A stretch of DNA of 64,000 nt from CAWJFJ01 sp963800065 (GTDB lineage: Bacteria; Actinomycetota; Acidimicrobiia; Acidimicrobiales; UBA8190). The stretch spans positions 868,001 to 932,000 of the forward strand of contig CAWCZO010000008.1 of NCBI GenBank assembly GCA_963800065.1. Direction: 5' to 3'. The translations under genes and the position numbers were made by a program. Positions 25,008 through 34,301 of this stretch are shown here, in pieces (the first letter of the stretch is position 1; every line of letters begins with the position of its first letter). The notes under the pieces were generated by a model. The model was not told the DNA's origin. It was given only the letters and a program-made list of their open reading frames with translations, and ran no database searches.

Positions 25008-27020
25008 TCACGGGCGGAAGGACTGGATGTACTGATCGGGCGAACCGACCCCGGTGGCGTCGTCGTATCCCGTCGTCGCGTTCAGAGCGGCCGCTCCCTC
25101 GCCGTCGATGCCCAGCGTCCGCAGGTACGTGAGGAGTGGGCCCTGCTTCGTCGACGGGTCCGTGTAGTTGTTGCGGACCTGGGCCAGGGTGCCGGGGCCG
25201 AGCGGATGGTCGGTCACATCGTGGAACGCCGACGTGCCGTACCGGAGGTAGATGGCCGGGTTGGCGAAGCCCAGCGGATGGCCGGCGGCCTGCTGGGCAT
25301 CCGCCTCGATGCCGGCGAACGTCGGGCTGGAGACAGAGGTCCCGCCGATGCGACTGAGAGAGAATTTGTAGCTCTCCCCGTCGGGCTGCAGGGTGGTCTG
25401 GCCCACCAGCATGCCGGTGCTCGGATCGGCCAGCGCCGACACGTCGGGCACCACGCGCATCGGGGTCGGGGCGGTGGTGCCGTTGGGCAGGCGTTCGGAC
25501 AGGGATGTCGGAACCACACCCCGCTGGTACGCCGGCTGGGTGTAGACCACACTCGTACCGCCACCGCTCGACCCGTCGTAGCCCGGCTTGAAGCGTCCGG
25601 GTAACGGATACTCCCAGGATGTTCCGCCCGGCGACAGCGGGTCGAGGATCGTCCCCCACGAGGTCTCGAACTCGTAGTTGTCCTGCGCACCGATGGCCAG
25701 ACTCGTTCCGCCCACTGCGGTCACCCAGGGGCTCGACGCCGGGTAGTCGACCTGCATCGTGTCGGACGCCGGGTCCTCGATGGGGGATTCGTATCCGTTG
25801 TCCCCCGAGGAGAAGAAGAAGCCGATTCCTTCGGCGGCCCCCGCCTGGAAGATCAGGTCGTACACAGAAGTGATGGTGGCTTGGTCAGCCAGGTCACCCC
25901 AGGAGTCGGTGACGATGCTGGCCAGGTCGTTGTTGACGATGAGAGCCAGCGCCTGGGCCAGGTCATCGTCGTCGCAGCTTGCGGCGGCCACATACCTGAG
26001 GTCGGCATCCGGTGCCTGACCGTGCACGGCCTCGATGTCCAGAGTCTCCTCGCCGTACCAGCCCGGAGCGCCGCCGCACTCTCGCTTTACCGTCTTGGAG
26101 AGGTTGTAGGACGAGGGGAGGGTCTGCTCGAACTGGCCGGGCCTGAACGGCTTGTCCCCGGTGACCTTGGCGAATCTGTTGGCATCTCCCGGCATGGTGG
26201 GCGATGCGTAGGCGTCCACCACCGCCACCGTCTGACCCGCTCCGGTCATTTCGGACGCCGTCACTCCGTAGGCGGCGCGGATCTGAGCCTGGGTGTAGCC
26301 ACAAGTGGTCCACGATTGGGTGGCTCCGTAGGCCTGGGGTTCACCTTTGGCCAGCTTTTGGCCGTAATAGGCGGAGCATGGTTTCGCGACCCAGTAATTG
26401 GGACCCGGCGGCGGAAGCGGAGTCATCGGTTTGGCAACGTGCGGCTCTGTGTCGAGGCCGTCGATGGCCAGGATGGAATCGGCGATCAAACTCGGGGCGC
26501 TGGCCGTCTGTTCGGGTGCCCGGTACATGATTCCGTCCGGCGCCTTGAAGCTGCCGAAGGTCACTGCGAATGCCTGTCGAGCCGCCGCCACGGAGCCGGT
26601 GACGGACACGTAACCGGCCATCCTCCTGTCCACACCGGTGACCCTGAGACCCGCCGACCGGACCCAGGACTCGATGGCGGCGATCTGGGACCTGGTGGGC
26701 CCGAAGCGCGCTTGGATCTCCGCCGGAGTGAGATAGTCCCCGTACTGGGCGTCGGTCGGGTTGGAGACGGCCGCCGCCAGGGTCTCGAGGCCGGTCGGAT
26801 CGACGCCGGCGAGGTAGATCCGGGCGTTCACCACCCCGGTCGTCACCGCGGGAGCCGCTGCCTGACCCACGGTGTGTGCCCAGCTCGGGAGCGTGCCGGG
26901 AATCGACGTCCTCGGACTCGCGGCCAGCGCCGGAGGGCTCGTGACGATCCCCCCGAAACTGATGACGCCGGCGGCGGCGACCATGCCGGCTGCGGCGGAT
27001 CGGAGATGTACGGATGGCAT
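25008..27020 (-). CDS. S53 family peptidase (sedolisin/kumamolisin type)
   Basis: A 670-residue preproenzyme: signal peptide (residues 1-34), then a pro-kumamolisin activation domain (VNPTDAQYGDYLTP-like actual VSNPTDAQYGDYLTP, RFGPT), then the catalytic domain. The Ser-Glu-Asp triad is visible: Glu and Asp in GEETLDIEAVHG, Ser in RIGGTSVSSPTFAG, with the oxyanion Asp in SSGDNGY. The C-terminal Ca site TGYDDATGVGSP is present. These enzymes are secreted, self-activating and work at acid pH, which fits an acidic habitat. The ATG at 27020 has GGGAAGGGGGG before it. It probably supplies peptides from extracellular protein. Confidence 0.92.
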   Translation of the reverse strand: MPSVHLRSAAAGMVAAAGVISFGGIVTSPPALAASPRTSIPGTLPSWAHTVGQAAAPAVTTGVVNARIYLAGVDPTGLETLAAAVSNPTDAQYGDYLTPAEIQARFGPTRSQIAAIESWVRSAGLRVTGVDRRMAGYVSVTGSVAAARQAFAVTFGSFKAPDGIMYRAPEQTASAPSLIADSILAIDGLDTEPHVAKPMTPLPPPGPNYWVAKPCSAYYGQKLAKGEPQAYGATQSWTTCGYTQAQIRAAYGVTASEMTGAGQTVAVVDAYASPTMPGDANRFAKVTGDKPFRPGQFEQTLPSSYNLSKTVKRECGGAPGWYGEETLDIEAVHGQAPDADLRYVAAASCDDDDLAQALALIVNNDLASIVTDSWGDLADQATITSVYDLIFQAGAAEGIGFFFSSGDNGYESPIEDPASDTMQVDYPASSPWVTAVGGTSLAIGAQDNYEFETSWGTILDPLSPGGTSWEYPLPGRFKPGYDGSSGGGTSVVYTQPAYQRGVVPTSLSERLPNGTTAPTPMRVVPDVSALADPSTGMLVGQTTLQPDGESYKFSLSRIGGTSVSSPTFAGIEADAQQAAGHPLGFANPAIYLRYGTSAFHDVTDHPLGPGTLAQVRNNYTDPSTKQGPLLTYLRTLGIDGEGAAALNATTGYDDATGVGSPDQYIQSFRP

Positions 27021-27196
27021 GCGGCGCCCCCCTTCCCGTTGGCACAGAGGCCGCACCCCGCCCAGGATGGCCGAGAACCTCCGAAAAAGCATATCGATGT
27101 CGACGGTCCGGCCGTCCCCTGGGCTGATGCTGATGGGAGCAATGAGGCGGGTGAGGTCGGTCGTGCCGTTGCCCTCCGGTGAGCGCGCAGGGCGGA

Positions 27197-29083
27197 TCAA
27201 CCGGCGTCGACGGTCAGCGTGAACGGTTGGCGCACGACGTCCTTGCCCTTGTCTTTCCCGAACGTGGCCGTGATGGTGAAGTGGTAGACGCCCGGCTTCT
27301 CGGGTGTCCCACCCATGGTGGCGGTGCCGTTGTCGATGTCGGTGACGGTCAGACCCCTGGGCAGCTTGCCCTTCGAGGCGATGGAAGGGACCGGCGCGCC
27401 GGTGGTGGTGACCAGGAACGAGAACGGGGAACCGGCGGTGGCGGAGGCGGCGCCGGGACTGGTGATGGTCCGGGCCGCCGGGCTCACGTTGAAGCGCTGC
27501 TGGACCTGGGCGGCCGAGCCGTAGTCGGAATTGCCGGCCTGGTTGGCATCGACGACGCATGTGCCCGCCCCGAGGAAGGTGACGGTAGACCCGTTGATGG
27601 CGCACACCGACGATGCCGACGCGTCGATCGAGAACGTGACCGGATTGCCGGACGCCCCACCGGCCGCCGAGACGGAGTAATTCGGGCCTCCCACCGTTGC
27701 ATCGGGCGGCGGCGTCGAGGTGAACGTGATCGTCTGAGCTGTCAAGACCAACTGGACGGAGCCGATGTCGCAGGGAGTGGGCCGTTGCACCCCTCGCTGG
27801 TCGGGGGTCGAGCACAGCGAGGCGTCGTTCACCGCACCGTCGGCGGCACTCCCTGACACCAGGGCGATGGTCTGGGTCGGCCCACCGTTGTCCAGGAGCC
27901 CCCCCGGGTCGAGACCGGCCGGCGTATCGGGGTGGTCGGAGACGGCGGCGAATCCGCACGAACCGTCGTCGTCGAGGTTGTAGCCATCGTCCCCGACATT
28001 CCCGGAACAATCGTCACCGGACGCGCTGTTGGCGATGATGGTCGCCGTGGCGCTGGCCACGTCACCGTCACCGTTCTCGATGCCACCGCCGGTGGGGGCA
28101 CTGTTGCCTGACAAGGTGCTTTGGGCGATCTTCAGCTTCCAACCGTTGTCGATGCCACCGCCGACCTCGTTGGTGCCGTTGGTCGACAGCGTGCTGTCGG
28201 CCACGGACAGCGTGCCGACGTTGTCGATGCCCCCACCACCGTCCGTGGAGGTGACACCGTCGACGATGGTGGTCAGGTTGCCCGACAGTGTGCTGTCGGT
28301 GACGTTCAGGGTGCCGCCGTTGAAGATGCCGCCCCCGCCCCCGCCTCCGCCGAGGGCGGTGGTGGTGTTGTCCGAGACGGTGCTCGTCGTGATGGTAGCC
28401 GTGCCGTAGGCATAGATCCCGCCGCCGTAGGCATATTCGGGATAGTTGAAGAAAGACGCGATGGCGCTGTTGTCCGCGATGGTGCTGTCGGCGACCGTCA
28501 GCGTGCCGCTCGAGCTGCTGTAGATACCGCCGCCGTAGTAACTGGACTTGTTTCCCGACAGTGTGCTGTCGGTGACGTTCAAGGTGCCGTCGTTCCAGAT
28601 GCCGCCACCCCCCGTCGTGGCTGTGTTGCCCGACAGCGTGCTCCCGGTGACGGTCAGCGTGCCGTCGTTGGAGATGCCGCCGCCGTATGGGGAAGCGCCG
28701 TCCTCGATGGTGAGGCCCGAGAGGGTGACGGTGGCGCCGGGGTGGATGTGGAAGACCCCGACGGTGCCGCCCCCGCTCACCGCCAGGGCGCTCGCCCCCG
28801 GGCCGTCGATGGTGAGGTTGCGGGTGATCCCGATGGTGGTGGCCAGTGAGATGCGCTCACAGGGCGGGACGAGGGCGAAGCTGATGGTGCCGCCGGAGGA
28901 GATGTTCTTTACCGCCTGGCGCAGTGAACCGCTGCCGGAATCGTTGCAATTGGTGACGGAGTGATCAGTGGGTGCGGCCGCCCCCGCCGGCGTGGCCAGG
29001 GAGAAGACGGCGACCCCGAGAGCGAGGGCGGCGATGATCCGTAGCGTCGCTCTCGACGTGTCCTCGTCGGTTCGGATCCGCAT
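27197..29083 (-). CDS. exported right-handed beta-helix protein (choice-of-anchor Q type)
   Basis: A 628-residue product. A signal peptide (residues 1-36) is followed by a Gly-Asn-Thr-rich parallel beta-helix with many turns of the form GGGIxNxGTLxVTDSTLSGN, then the CSTPDQRGVQRPTPCDIGSVQ segment typical of choice-of-anchor Q proteins. After that come MBG-like and He_PIG-like Ig domains at the C-terminus. Such proteins are surface adhesins or polysaccharide-binding proteins; catalytic lyase residues are not evident. The start is ATG 29083 with an AGGGGGGA site. It is divergent from the GH92 gene with 122 bases between. Confidence 0.75.
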   Translation of the reverse strand: MRIRTDEDTSRATLRIIAALALGVAVFSLATPAGAAAPTDHSVTNCNDSGSGSLRQAVKNISSGGTISFALVPPCERISLATTIGITRNLTIDGPGASALAVSGGGTVGVFHIHPGATVTLSGLTIEDGASPYGGGISNDGTLTVTGSTLSGNTATTGGGGIWNDGTLNVTDSTLSGNKSSYYGGGIYSSSSGTLTVADSTIADNSAIASFFNYPEYAYGGGIYAYGTATITTSTVSDNTTTALGGGGGGGGIFNGGTLNVTDSTLSGNLTTIVDGVTSTDGGGGIDNVGTLSVADSTLSTNGTNEVGGGIDNGWKLKIAQSTLSGNSAPTGGGIENGDGDVASATATIIANSASGDDCSGNVGDDGYNLDDDGSCGFAAVSDHPDTPAGLDPGGLLDNGGPTQTIALVSGSAADGAVNDASLCSTPDQRGVQRPTPCDIGSVQLVLTAQTITFTSTPPPDATVGGPNYSVSAAGGASGNPVTFSIDASASSVCAINGSTVTFLGAGTCVVDANQAGNSDYGSAAQVQQRFNVSPAARTITSPGAASATAGSPFSFLVTTTGAPVPSIASKGKLPRGLTVTDIDNGTATMGGTPEKPGVYHFTITATFGKDKGKDVVRQPFTLTVDAG

Positions 29084-29205
29084 AGTCCCCCCTCGGCACA
29101 GCAGTTCCATGGTAGAAGCCCGTGCCCCCGCCGTCGCCCCAGAAGTCACATCGACGCTGGGCCTGCGAAAGCGTCCTTGCTAGGCTTGACGGGGTCCCGG
29201 AACGA

Positions 29206-31809
29206 ATGCGATCGAATCCGATGCTCAGTCCTCAGCGAAGTCGTTGGCGTCACCTGGATCGTCGGTGGGCTGGAGCGGCGTCCGTTGCCGTTGCGCTGGC
29301 ACTGGGGATTCTCCTGCCCGACGTGAGCGCCGTTTCGACGGCCGCCGCCGCTCCGCTCTACGTCAGCGACCCGGCGTCGCTGGTGAACACCTTCATCGGG
29401 ACGGCGGGCGGGGGCAACACCTTTCCCGGGGCCGACGTCCCGTTCGGGATGGTCCAGTGGAGCCCCGACACGGTGAGCCGGCCCGATGGCGGCGGTTACG
29501 GGTACCACAGCTCGTCGATCATCGGTTACAGCCTGACCCATCTCTCCGGCCCGGGATGTGCGGCTGAAGGCGACGTCCCCATCCTCCCGACGGTCGGGGC
29601 CGTCGGGAGCGATCCCGGCGCCGCCACGGAGCCCCTGGTCCACAGGCAGGAGTCCGCTACACCCGGCTACTACCAGCTCGACGCCGGTGGCGTGAACACG
29701 CAGATCACCACCACGACGCGGTCGGGCATGGCCAGCTTCACCTTCCCCTCCACGGCGTCGGTCGGAAATCTCCTGTTCAAGATGTCGGACAGCGAGACCT
29801 ACGCCCCGGCCAGCCAGTTCACCGTCGTCAACGACAGGGAGGTGGACGGCTGGGTGACAACCGGGAATTTCTGCGGTGCCTCCAACACCTACACGCTGCA
29901 CTTCGACATGGTCTTCAACGAACCCTTTGTCTCTTCCGGGACTTGGAGCGCCCCCGAACCAGGCGGCTATGTCAGCTTCGATACCGCCGCCTACCCGTCC
30001 GTCGAGGCGAAGGTCGGAATCTCCTATGTGAGCACCGCCGACGCCGTCCTCAACCGGGCTACCGAGAACCCCGGTTGGAATTTCGACGCGGTAAAGGCCT
30101 CGGCGGAGTCGTCCTGGCAGGCCATGCTCGGGAAGGTTCAGGTCGGTGGCCGTACCAGAACGCAAAAGGCTGTCTTCTACACCGCCCTCTACCATTCCTT
30201 GCTCGAGCCCAATGTGTTCAGCGATGTCAACGGCCAGTACATGGGCTCCGACGGGCACGTCCAACATGTGGTCGCCCCCCAGTCGGCCCAGTATGCCAAC
30301 TACTCGGGATGGGACATCTACCGGAGCGAGGTGCAGCTCGAGGCTCTGCTGGCGCCGCAGCAGACAAGTGACATCGTCGCGTCCATGCTGAACGACTATG
30401 CGCAGAGTGGGCAGCTACCGAAGTGGACCGAGAACGACGGCGAGGCCTATCTCATGGTCGGCGACCCGGCAGACAGCATCATCGCCGATGCCTATGCGTT
30501 CGGCGCCACCAGATTCAACACGGCACGAGCGTTGAAGGACATGGAGCTGCAGGCTACCGACCCCAACAACATTCGTCCCGGCCTCACGTATTACGAGGAC
30601 GACGGCTACCTACCGATCGACGGCACGTACGGGTGCTGCAATTTCTACGGTCCGGTGTCGACGCAGGAGGAGTACGACACGGCCGACGACTCCATCGCCC
30701 AATTCGCCGGCGATCTGGGCGATGGCCAGGCGGCACAGACCTTCGCCGAGAGAGCCCAGAACTGGCAGAACGTGTTCGATCCCGCCGTGGGGTTCATGCA
30801 GCCGAAGGACAGCACGGGCCAATTCAAGCCAGGGTTCGACCCGTCATCGGAGACGGGATTCGTCGAAGCCGACTCTTACGTCTATACGGCCATGGTCCCT
30901 TTCGACCTGGCGGGGCTGATAGCCGCCGACGGCGGTGACGCCGCCTGGGTCAGTTACCTCAACGGGCTGACCTCCAGCGTCACGGCCGGTGGCGCCCAGG
31001 AGATCCAGATGGGCAACGAGCCGTCGCTGGACATTCCCTGGGAGTACGACTACGCCGGCGACCCGGCCAAGACCCAACAGGTGGTGCGGCAGATCGAAGA
31101 GCGGGTCTACACCGACAGCCCGGACGGTTTGGCCGGCAACGACGATCTCGGCGCCCTGAGCTCGTGGTTCGTGTGGTCGGCTCTGGGCGGCTACCCAGAG
31201 GTGCCGGGCTCAGCCGACCTGGCCCTCGGCAGCCCACTGTTCAACGCCATCGCCATCCATTTGGCTGACGGCAAGACGATCACCGAGACGGCCCCGGCCG
31301 ACGCCTTCGACGCGCCGTACGTCCAGAACCTGTCCGTGAACGGGGCACCGTGGCCGGAGGCGTACCTGCCCGCCGGTATCTTCACCGACGGGGGGACGCT
31401 CGAATGGTCACTCGGTGACGCCCCCAGCACCTGGGGTTCCGCCGCCGGTGACGCCCCCCCGTCCGACACCCAGGGCCTCCTGCCGGCGCTCGGATACGTG
31501 GCCGGCCTGGACGGCGGCGTGGCCACGGTGGCCCCCGGTGGCTCCGCCGAGATCACCCTCGGCGTGCAGGGCATGGCCGACTCCGGTGGGGCGATCAGCT
31601 GGAGTGCCTCCTCCGGGTCCGGTTCCGGGATCGAGGTGGGACCGACGTCGGGCACCATCACCGTGGCGAACGGCGCCAAAGGCACTCAGCCCGTCGAGAT
31701 CCAGGCCCCCACCACCGCCGCCGCTGGTCAGTACCTCGTCACCTTCGCCCTTCGGGCCGCCCCGGGCACCGCCCTTCCCGATGTCGTCGTCCAGGTCGAC
31801 GTCACCTAG
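29206..31809 (+). CDS. secreted GH92 family alpha-mannosidase
   Basis: An 867-residue product: signal peptide (first ~48 residues), an N-terminal beta-sandwich with NTFIGTAGGGNTFPGADVP, THLSGPGCAAEGD, and the (alpha/alpha)6 catalytic domain with SGWDIYRSEVQ, MGNEPSLDIPWEYDYAG and GNDDLGALSSWFVWS. GH92 enzymes are Ca-dependent exo-acting inverting alpha-mannosidases cutting alpha-1,2, 1,3, 1,4 or 1,6 bonds. The C-terminal ~100 residues form an NEW3-like Ig domain. ATG 29206 was chosen; ATG 29221 is also possible. It likely trims mannans or glycoproteins outside the cell, and stands beside other secreted hydrolases. Confidence 0.92.
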   Translation: MRSNPMLSPQRSRWRHLDRRWAGAASVAVALALGILLPDVSAVSTAAAAPLYVSDPASLVNTFIGTAGGGNTFPGADVPFGMVQWSPDTVSRPDGGGYGYHSSSIIGYSLTHLSGPGCAAEGDVPILPTVGAVGSDPGAATEPLVHRQESATPGYYQLDAGGVNTQITTTTRSGMASFTFPSTASVGNLLFKMSDSETYAPASQFTVVNDREVDGWVTTGNFCGASNTYTLHFDMVFNEPFVSSGTWSAPEPGGYVSFDTAAYPSVEAKVGISYVSTADAVLNRATENPGWNFDAVKASAESSWQAMLGKVQVGGRTRTQKAVFYTALYHSLLEPNVFSDVNGQYMGSDGHVQHVVAPQSAQYANYSGWDIYRSEVQLEALLAPQQTSDIVASMLNDYAQSGQLPKWTENDGEAYLMVGDPADSIIADAYAFGATRFNTARALKDMELQATDPNNIRPGLTYYEDDGYLPIDGTYGCCNFYGPVSTQEEYDTADDSIAQFAGDLGDGQAAQTFAERAQNWQNVFDPAVGFMQPKDSTGQFKPGFDPSSETGFVEADSYVYTAMVPFDLAGLIAADGGDAAWVSYLNGLTSSVTAGGAQEIQMGNEPSLDIPWEYDYAGDPAKTQQVVRQIEERVYTDSPDGLAGNDDLGALSSWFVWSALGGYPEVPGSADLALGSPLFNAIAIHLADGKTITETAPADAFDAPYVQNLSVNGAPWPEAYLPAGIFTDGGTLEWSLGDAPSTWGSAAGDAPPSDTQGLLPALGYVAGLDGGVATVAPGGSAEITLGVQGMADSGGAISWSASSGSGSGIEVGPTSGTITVANGAKGTQPVEIQAPTTAAAGQYLVTFALRAAPGTALPDVVVQVDVT

Positions 31810-31839
31810 GGCGCTGGGGTCACTCCCCGGGGTGGGTCG

Positions 31840-33504
31840 TCACGGCGTCGAGCAGCTCACGGTGCACATGCCCGACACGCTGATCGAGGCGATCCCCCAT
31901 GAGGCCGTACCGGGGCTCAGATAGTAGGGGGGGGAGAAGTACCGCAGGCGGCTGTCGTACTGGTAGTTCTTGGCGTAGCCGTGGGAGATCGAGCCATTGC
32001 TGGTCTGACCCACCGGACCGCGCCAGTTCTGGGACACGGTGCCGTTGAGGGTGATGGTTCCCAGTGGTGCACCCGACGAGTAGTTGTTGACCAGGAACGA
32101 ATGGTTGAGGGCCAGGACGACGGCGTTCACGGTCCAGTCGGTCTGGTCGCAGCCCGGGGCTGCCGGCGCGCCGTTGGTCCCACAGATCTTGGCGTTGGAC
32201 CCGCCGCTCAAGGGGTGGTTGATCTCGACGTAGTTGTAGGCGATGAGCCCCAGCACGTCGGTGGCTGAGCTCGCCGGCAGGCTGGCACAGGTGACCGCCG
32301 AGGAGTAGCACAGGTTGCCGTCGATGATGTCGTTGTTCTGGGCCCCGATGGTGAGGGGGCCGGTGAGTGTCCCCTGCACGATGGCGTCGCCGTAGGTCGG
32401 TCCCGACGCCCCTGTCTCGCCGTCCCCCGACATGGGGTTGTACGCGTTCTGCGCCGTGCACGAGGTATCGCTGCTCAGGCAATTCTCGACGAAGACCACG
32501 GCGTTGTTGGGCAGCGCCACCGACCCGCCGGGGCTGGCCGGCATGCAGACGCTCGGATTACCGGCCTGGTTGAGGGAATCGTTCGAAAGCGACCCGTTGG
32601 GTGCGCCCGGGGGCTTGCCCGTGGGAGTGTCCGGGCTCGTGATCTGCATGGTCGTACCGGTCAGGACGATCGAGGTCGGCCCCTCGTACAGGCAGCCGTT
32701 CTGCTCAGCCACCGATGCCAGTTGGCTGTCGTCTGTGGGGATCGCCTCCAGGGGCACGCCGTCGGTCTTCGACGTGGCCGTGGGGGTGCCGCTTCCTCCA
32801 CAGGTCGAGTCGTCGTTGACGTAGTCCTCGTTCGGGTCGGCCGTTCGCACCGTGTCGAAGCTCGGGCTCCCGCACGTGAAGATGCTGTCGTTCACGTAGA
32901 GGTTCCCCGTCAGGGCATCGGCGCTCACGAAGTCCACCTTCTGGCAGCCGTTCTCGATGCCCACCTGCCAGTAGTACCCGCAGGTCGGAGGGTTCTGAGG
33001 CGAGATAACGGCCGGGTCTATCTGGTTGTAGTTGATCCACAGGACATCGAGGAGGAAGTTGTTGAGGGGTTGCAACGCGACCGTGGCGCTCTGGTAGCTG
33101 TAGTCGTTCGGGAATCCGGCCGCCCCCTCCACCGTCATGGACACGATGCCCGTCGAGTAGTTGAGCTGCGGATTGGCGAAGTAAAACCACGAGGGGGGAC
33201 CGTTCGACGAACCGGCGCCTTGTACCGGTATCCATTGCCCGAAGCCCAGGCCGGGGCAGAACCCGGTGGTCTGGTTGGAGGAGTTGCAGATGATGTAGTC
33301 GGCGTTGACGTTGGATTTGTAGAGGTATTCGTCGAGGCCGGCCTGCAGGGCCCGGTAGGCCTGGTGCTGGATGAGGTCACTCTCGACGAGGGGGCTCTGC
33401 TGGCCGACGTCCTGGACCAGGATCACCGAACCGAGGATGAGGATCAGCATCACGCCCGACACCAGGGCGAGCGCCTGTCCCGACTGGTCCCGCCGCCGTC
33501 TCAT
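31840..33504 (-). CDS. PilX-like pilus/pseudopilus-associated protein
   Basis: A 554-residue product that begins with a short basic stretch and one membrane helix (GQALALVSGVMLILILGSVILVQDV, about residues 9-33). This resembles the N-termini of PilX/TadE-type proteins. A large Asn/Gly/Cys-rich extracellular domain of unknown family follows. The ATG at 33504 overlaps the preceding gene's stop by 4 bases. As third gene of a coupled trio with two pseudopilin-like genes it is probably a tip or minor pilus component. That role is context-based. Confidence 0.6.
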   Translation of the reverse strand: MRRRRDQSGQALALVSGVMLILILGSVILVQDVGQQSPLVESDLIQHQAYRALQAGLDEYLYKSNVNADYIICNSSNQTTGFCPGLGFGQWIPVQGAGSSNGPPSWFYFANPQLNYSTGIVSMTVEGAAGFPNDYSYQSATVALQPLNNFLLDVLWINYNQIDPAVISPQNPPTCGYYWQVGIENGCQKVDFVSADALTGNLYVNDSIFTCGSPSFDTVRTADPNEDYVNDDSTCGGSGTPTATSKTDGVPLEAIPTDDSQLASVAEQNGCLYEGPTSIVLTGTTMQITSPDTPTGKPPGAPNGSLSNDSLNQAGNPSVCMPASPGGSVALPNNAVVFVENCLSSDTSCTAQNAYNPMSGDGETGASGPTYGDAIVQGTLTGPLTIGAQNNDIIDGNLCYSSAVTCASLPASSATDVLGLIAYNYVEINHPLSGGSNAKICGTNGAPAAPGCDQTDWTVNAVVLALNHSFLVNNYSSGAPLGTITLNGTVSQNWRGPVGQTSNGSISHGYAKNYQYDSRLRYFSPPYYLSPGTASWGIASISVSGMCTVSCSTP

Positions 33505-34301
33505 CCGCCGCCCTCGCTGTAGGAAGGGGCAATGACGTAGGCCAGGGTCTGAAAGCCTGATGGTGAACCCGGTGCCAGGTCCACCTGGATGTTGACGCTC
33601 ACGGCGATCACCTCGTCGAGTTGACAATTGCCGGCTCCCGCGGCACACGACGTGCTCGGGGTGGTGCAGGACCAGCCGTCGGCCGCCGTACACGTCGCCC
33701 CCGGCGTCGCCGTGGTACTGCCCCCTTGCAGCGTGTACGTGAAGATCGGGGTGGTGTTGTTGATCATGTTGGGAATGTCGACGGCGACTCGAGCTGCATT
33801 CGTGGTGTAGGTGCACATCGTTCCCGTTGAACCCGTTATGGGGCAGCTGTTCGGATCGGGAGCCGTGACCGACATGAGGAATGTCTGGTGGGTCCCGGTG
33901 CACGGGGTGGCTTGCGCCACTACCTTCTGGGGGCCGTTCGGGTTCCCGGTGTCGGCGTAGAAGGTGGCCGAACACCCGGTGGCCGTGGCGAAGGGCGGCG
34001 TAGGCACGCCCGTTCCCGAGGGTGGGGCCGGTTCGACCATCTCGCGGACGTAGCGGGTCATGATCTCCGACGTCAGGAGGGTCTCGTCGGCACCGTTGTA
34101 GGTGCGCTGGACGGCCAGGGACTCGTCGTAGAAGATCTGCACGACGGGCGTGACGGTGACGATGATCACGGCCATGATGGCCAGGGTGATGGCCAGCTCC
34201 ACCAGCGTGAAGCCGCCCTCGCCCGATTCGGTGGCCCGGCGCCGTCGGGGATGGCCCCGGCCCTGGTCACAACGGGCTGACGGCCCCACCGCCGGCCTCA
34301 T
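33501..34301 (-). CDS. PulJ-like minor pseudopilin / prepilin
   Basis: A 266-residue protein with a class III prepilin leader: about 30 residues ending Gly-Gly, then FTLVELAITLAIMAVII with the conserved Glu at +5. The prepilin peptidase would cut before Phe. The globular part has several Cys and no known enzyme motif. The ATG at 34301 overlaps the stop of the upstream gene (ATGA). It is part of a type IV pilus or type II secretion-like apparatus; no ATPase or peptidase gene is in the window. Confidence 0.75.
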   Translation of the reverse strand: MRPAVGPSARCDQGRGHPRRRRATESGEGGFTLVELAITLAIMAVIIVTVTPVVQIFYDESLAVQRTYNGADETLLTSEIMTRYVREMVEPAPPSGTGVPTPPFATATGCSATFYADTGNPNGPQKVVAQATPCTGTHQTFLMSVTAPDPNSCPITGSTGTMCTYTTNAARVAVDIPNMINNTTPIFTYTLQGGSTTATPGATCTAADGWSCTTPSTSCAAGAGNCQLDEVIAVSVNIQVDLAPGSPSGFQTLAYVIAPSYSEGGG

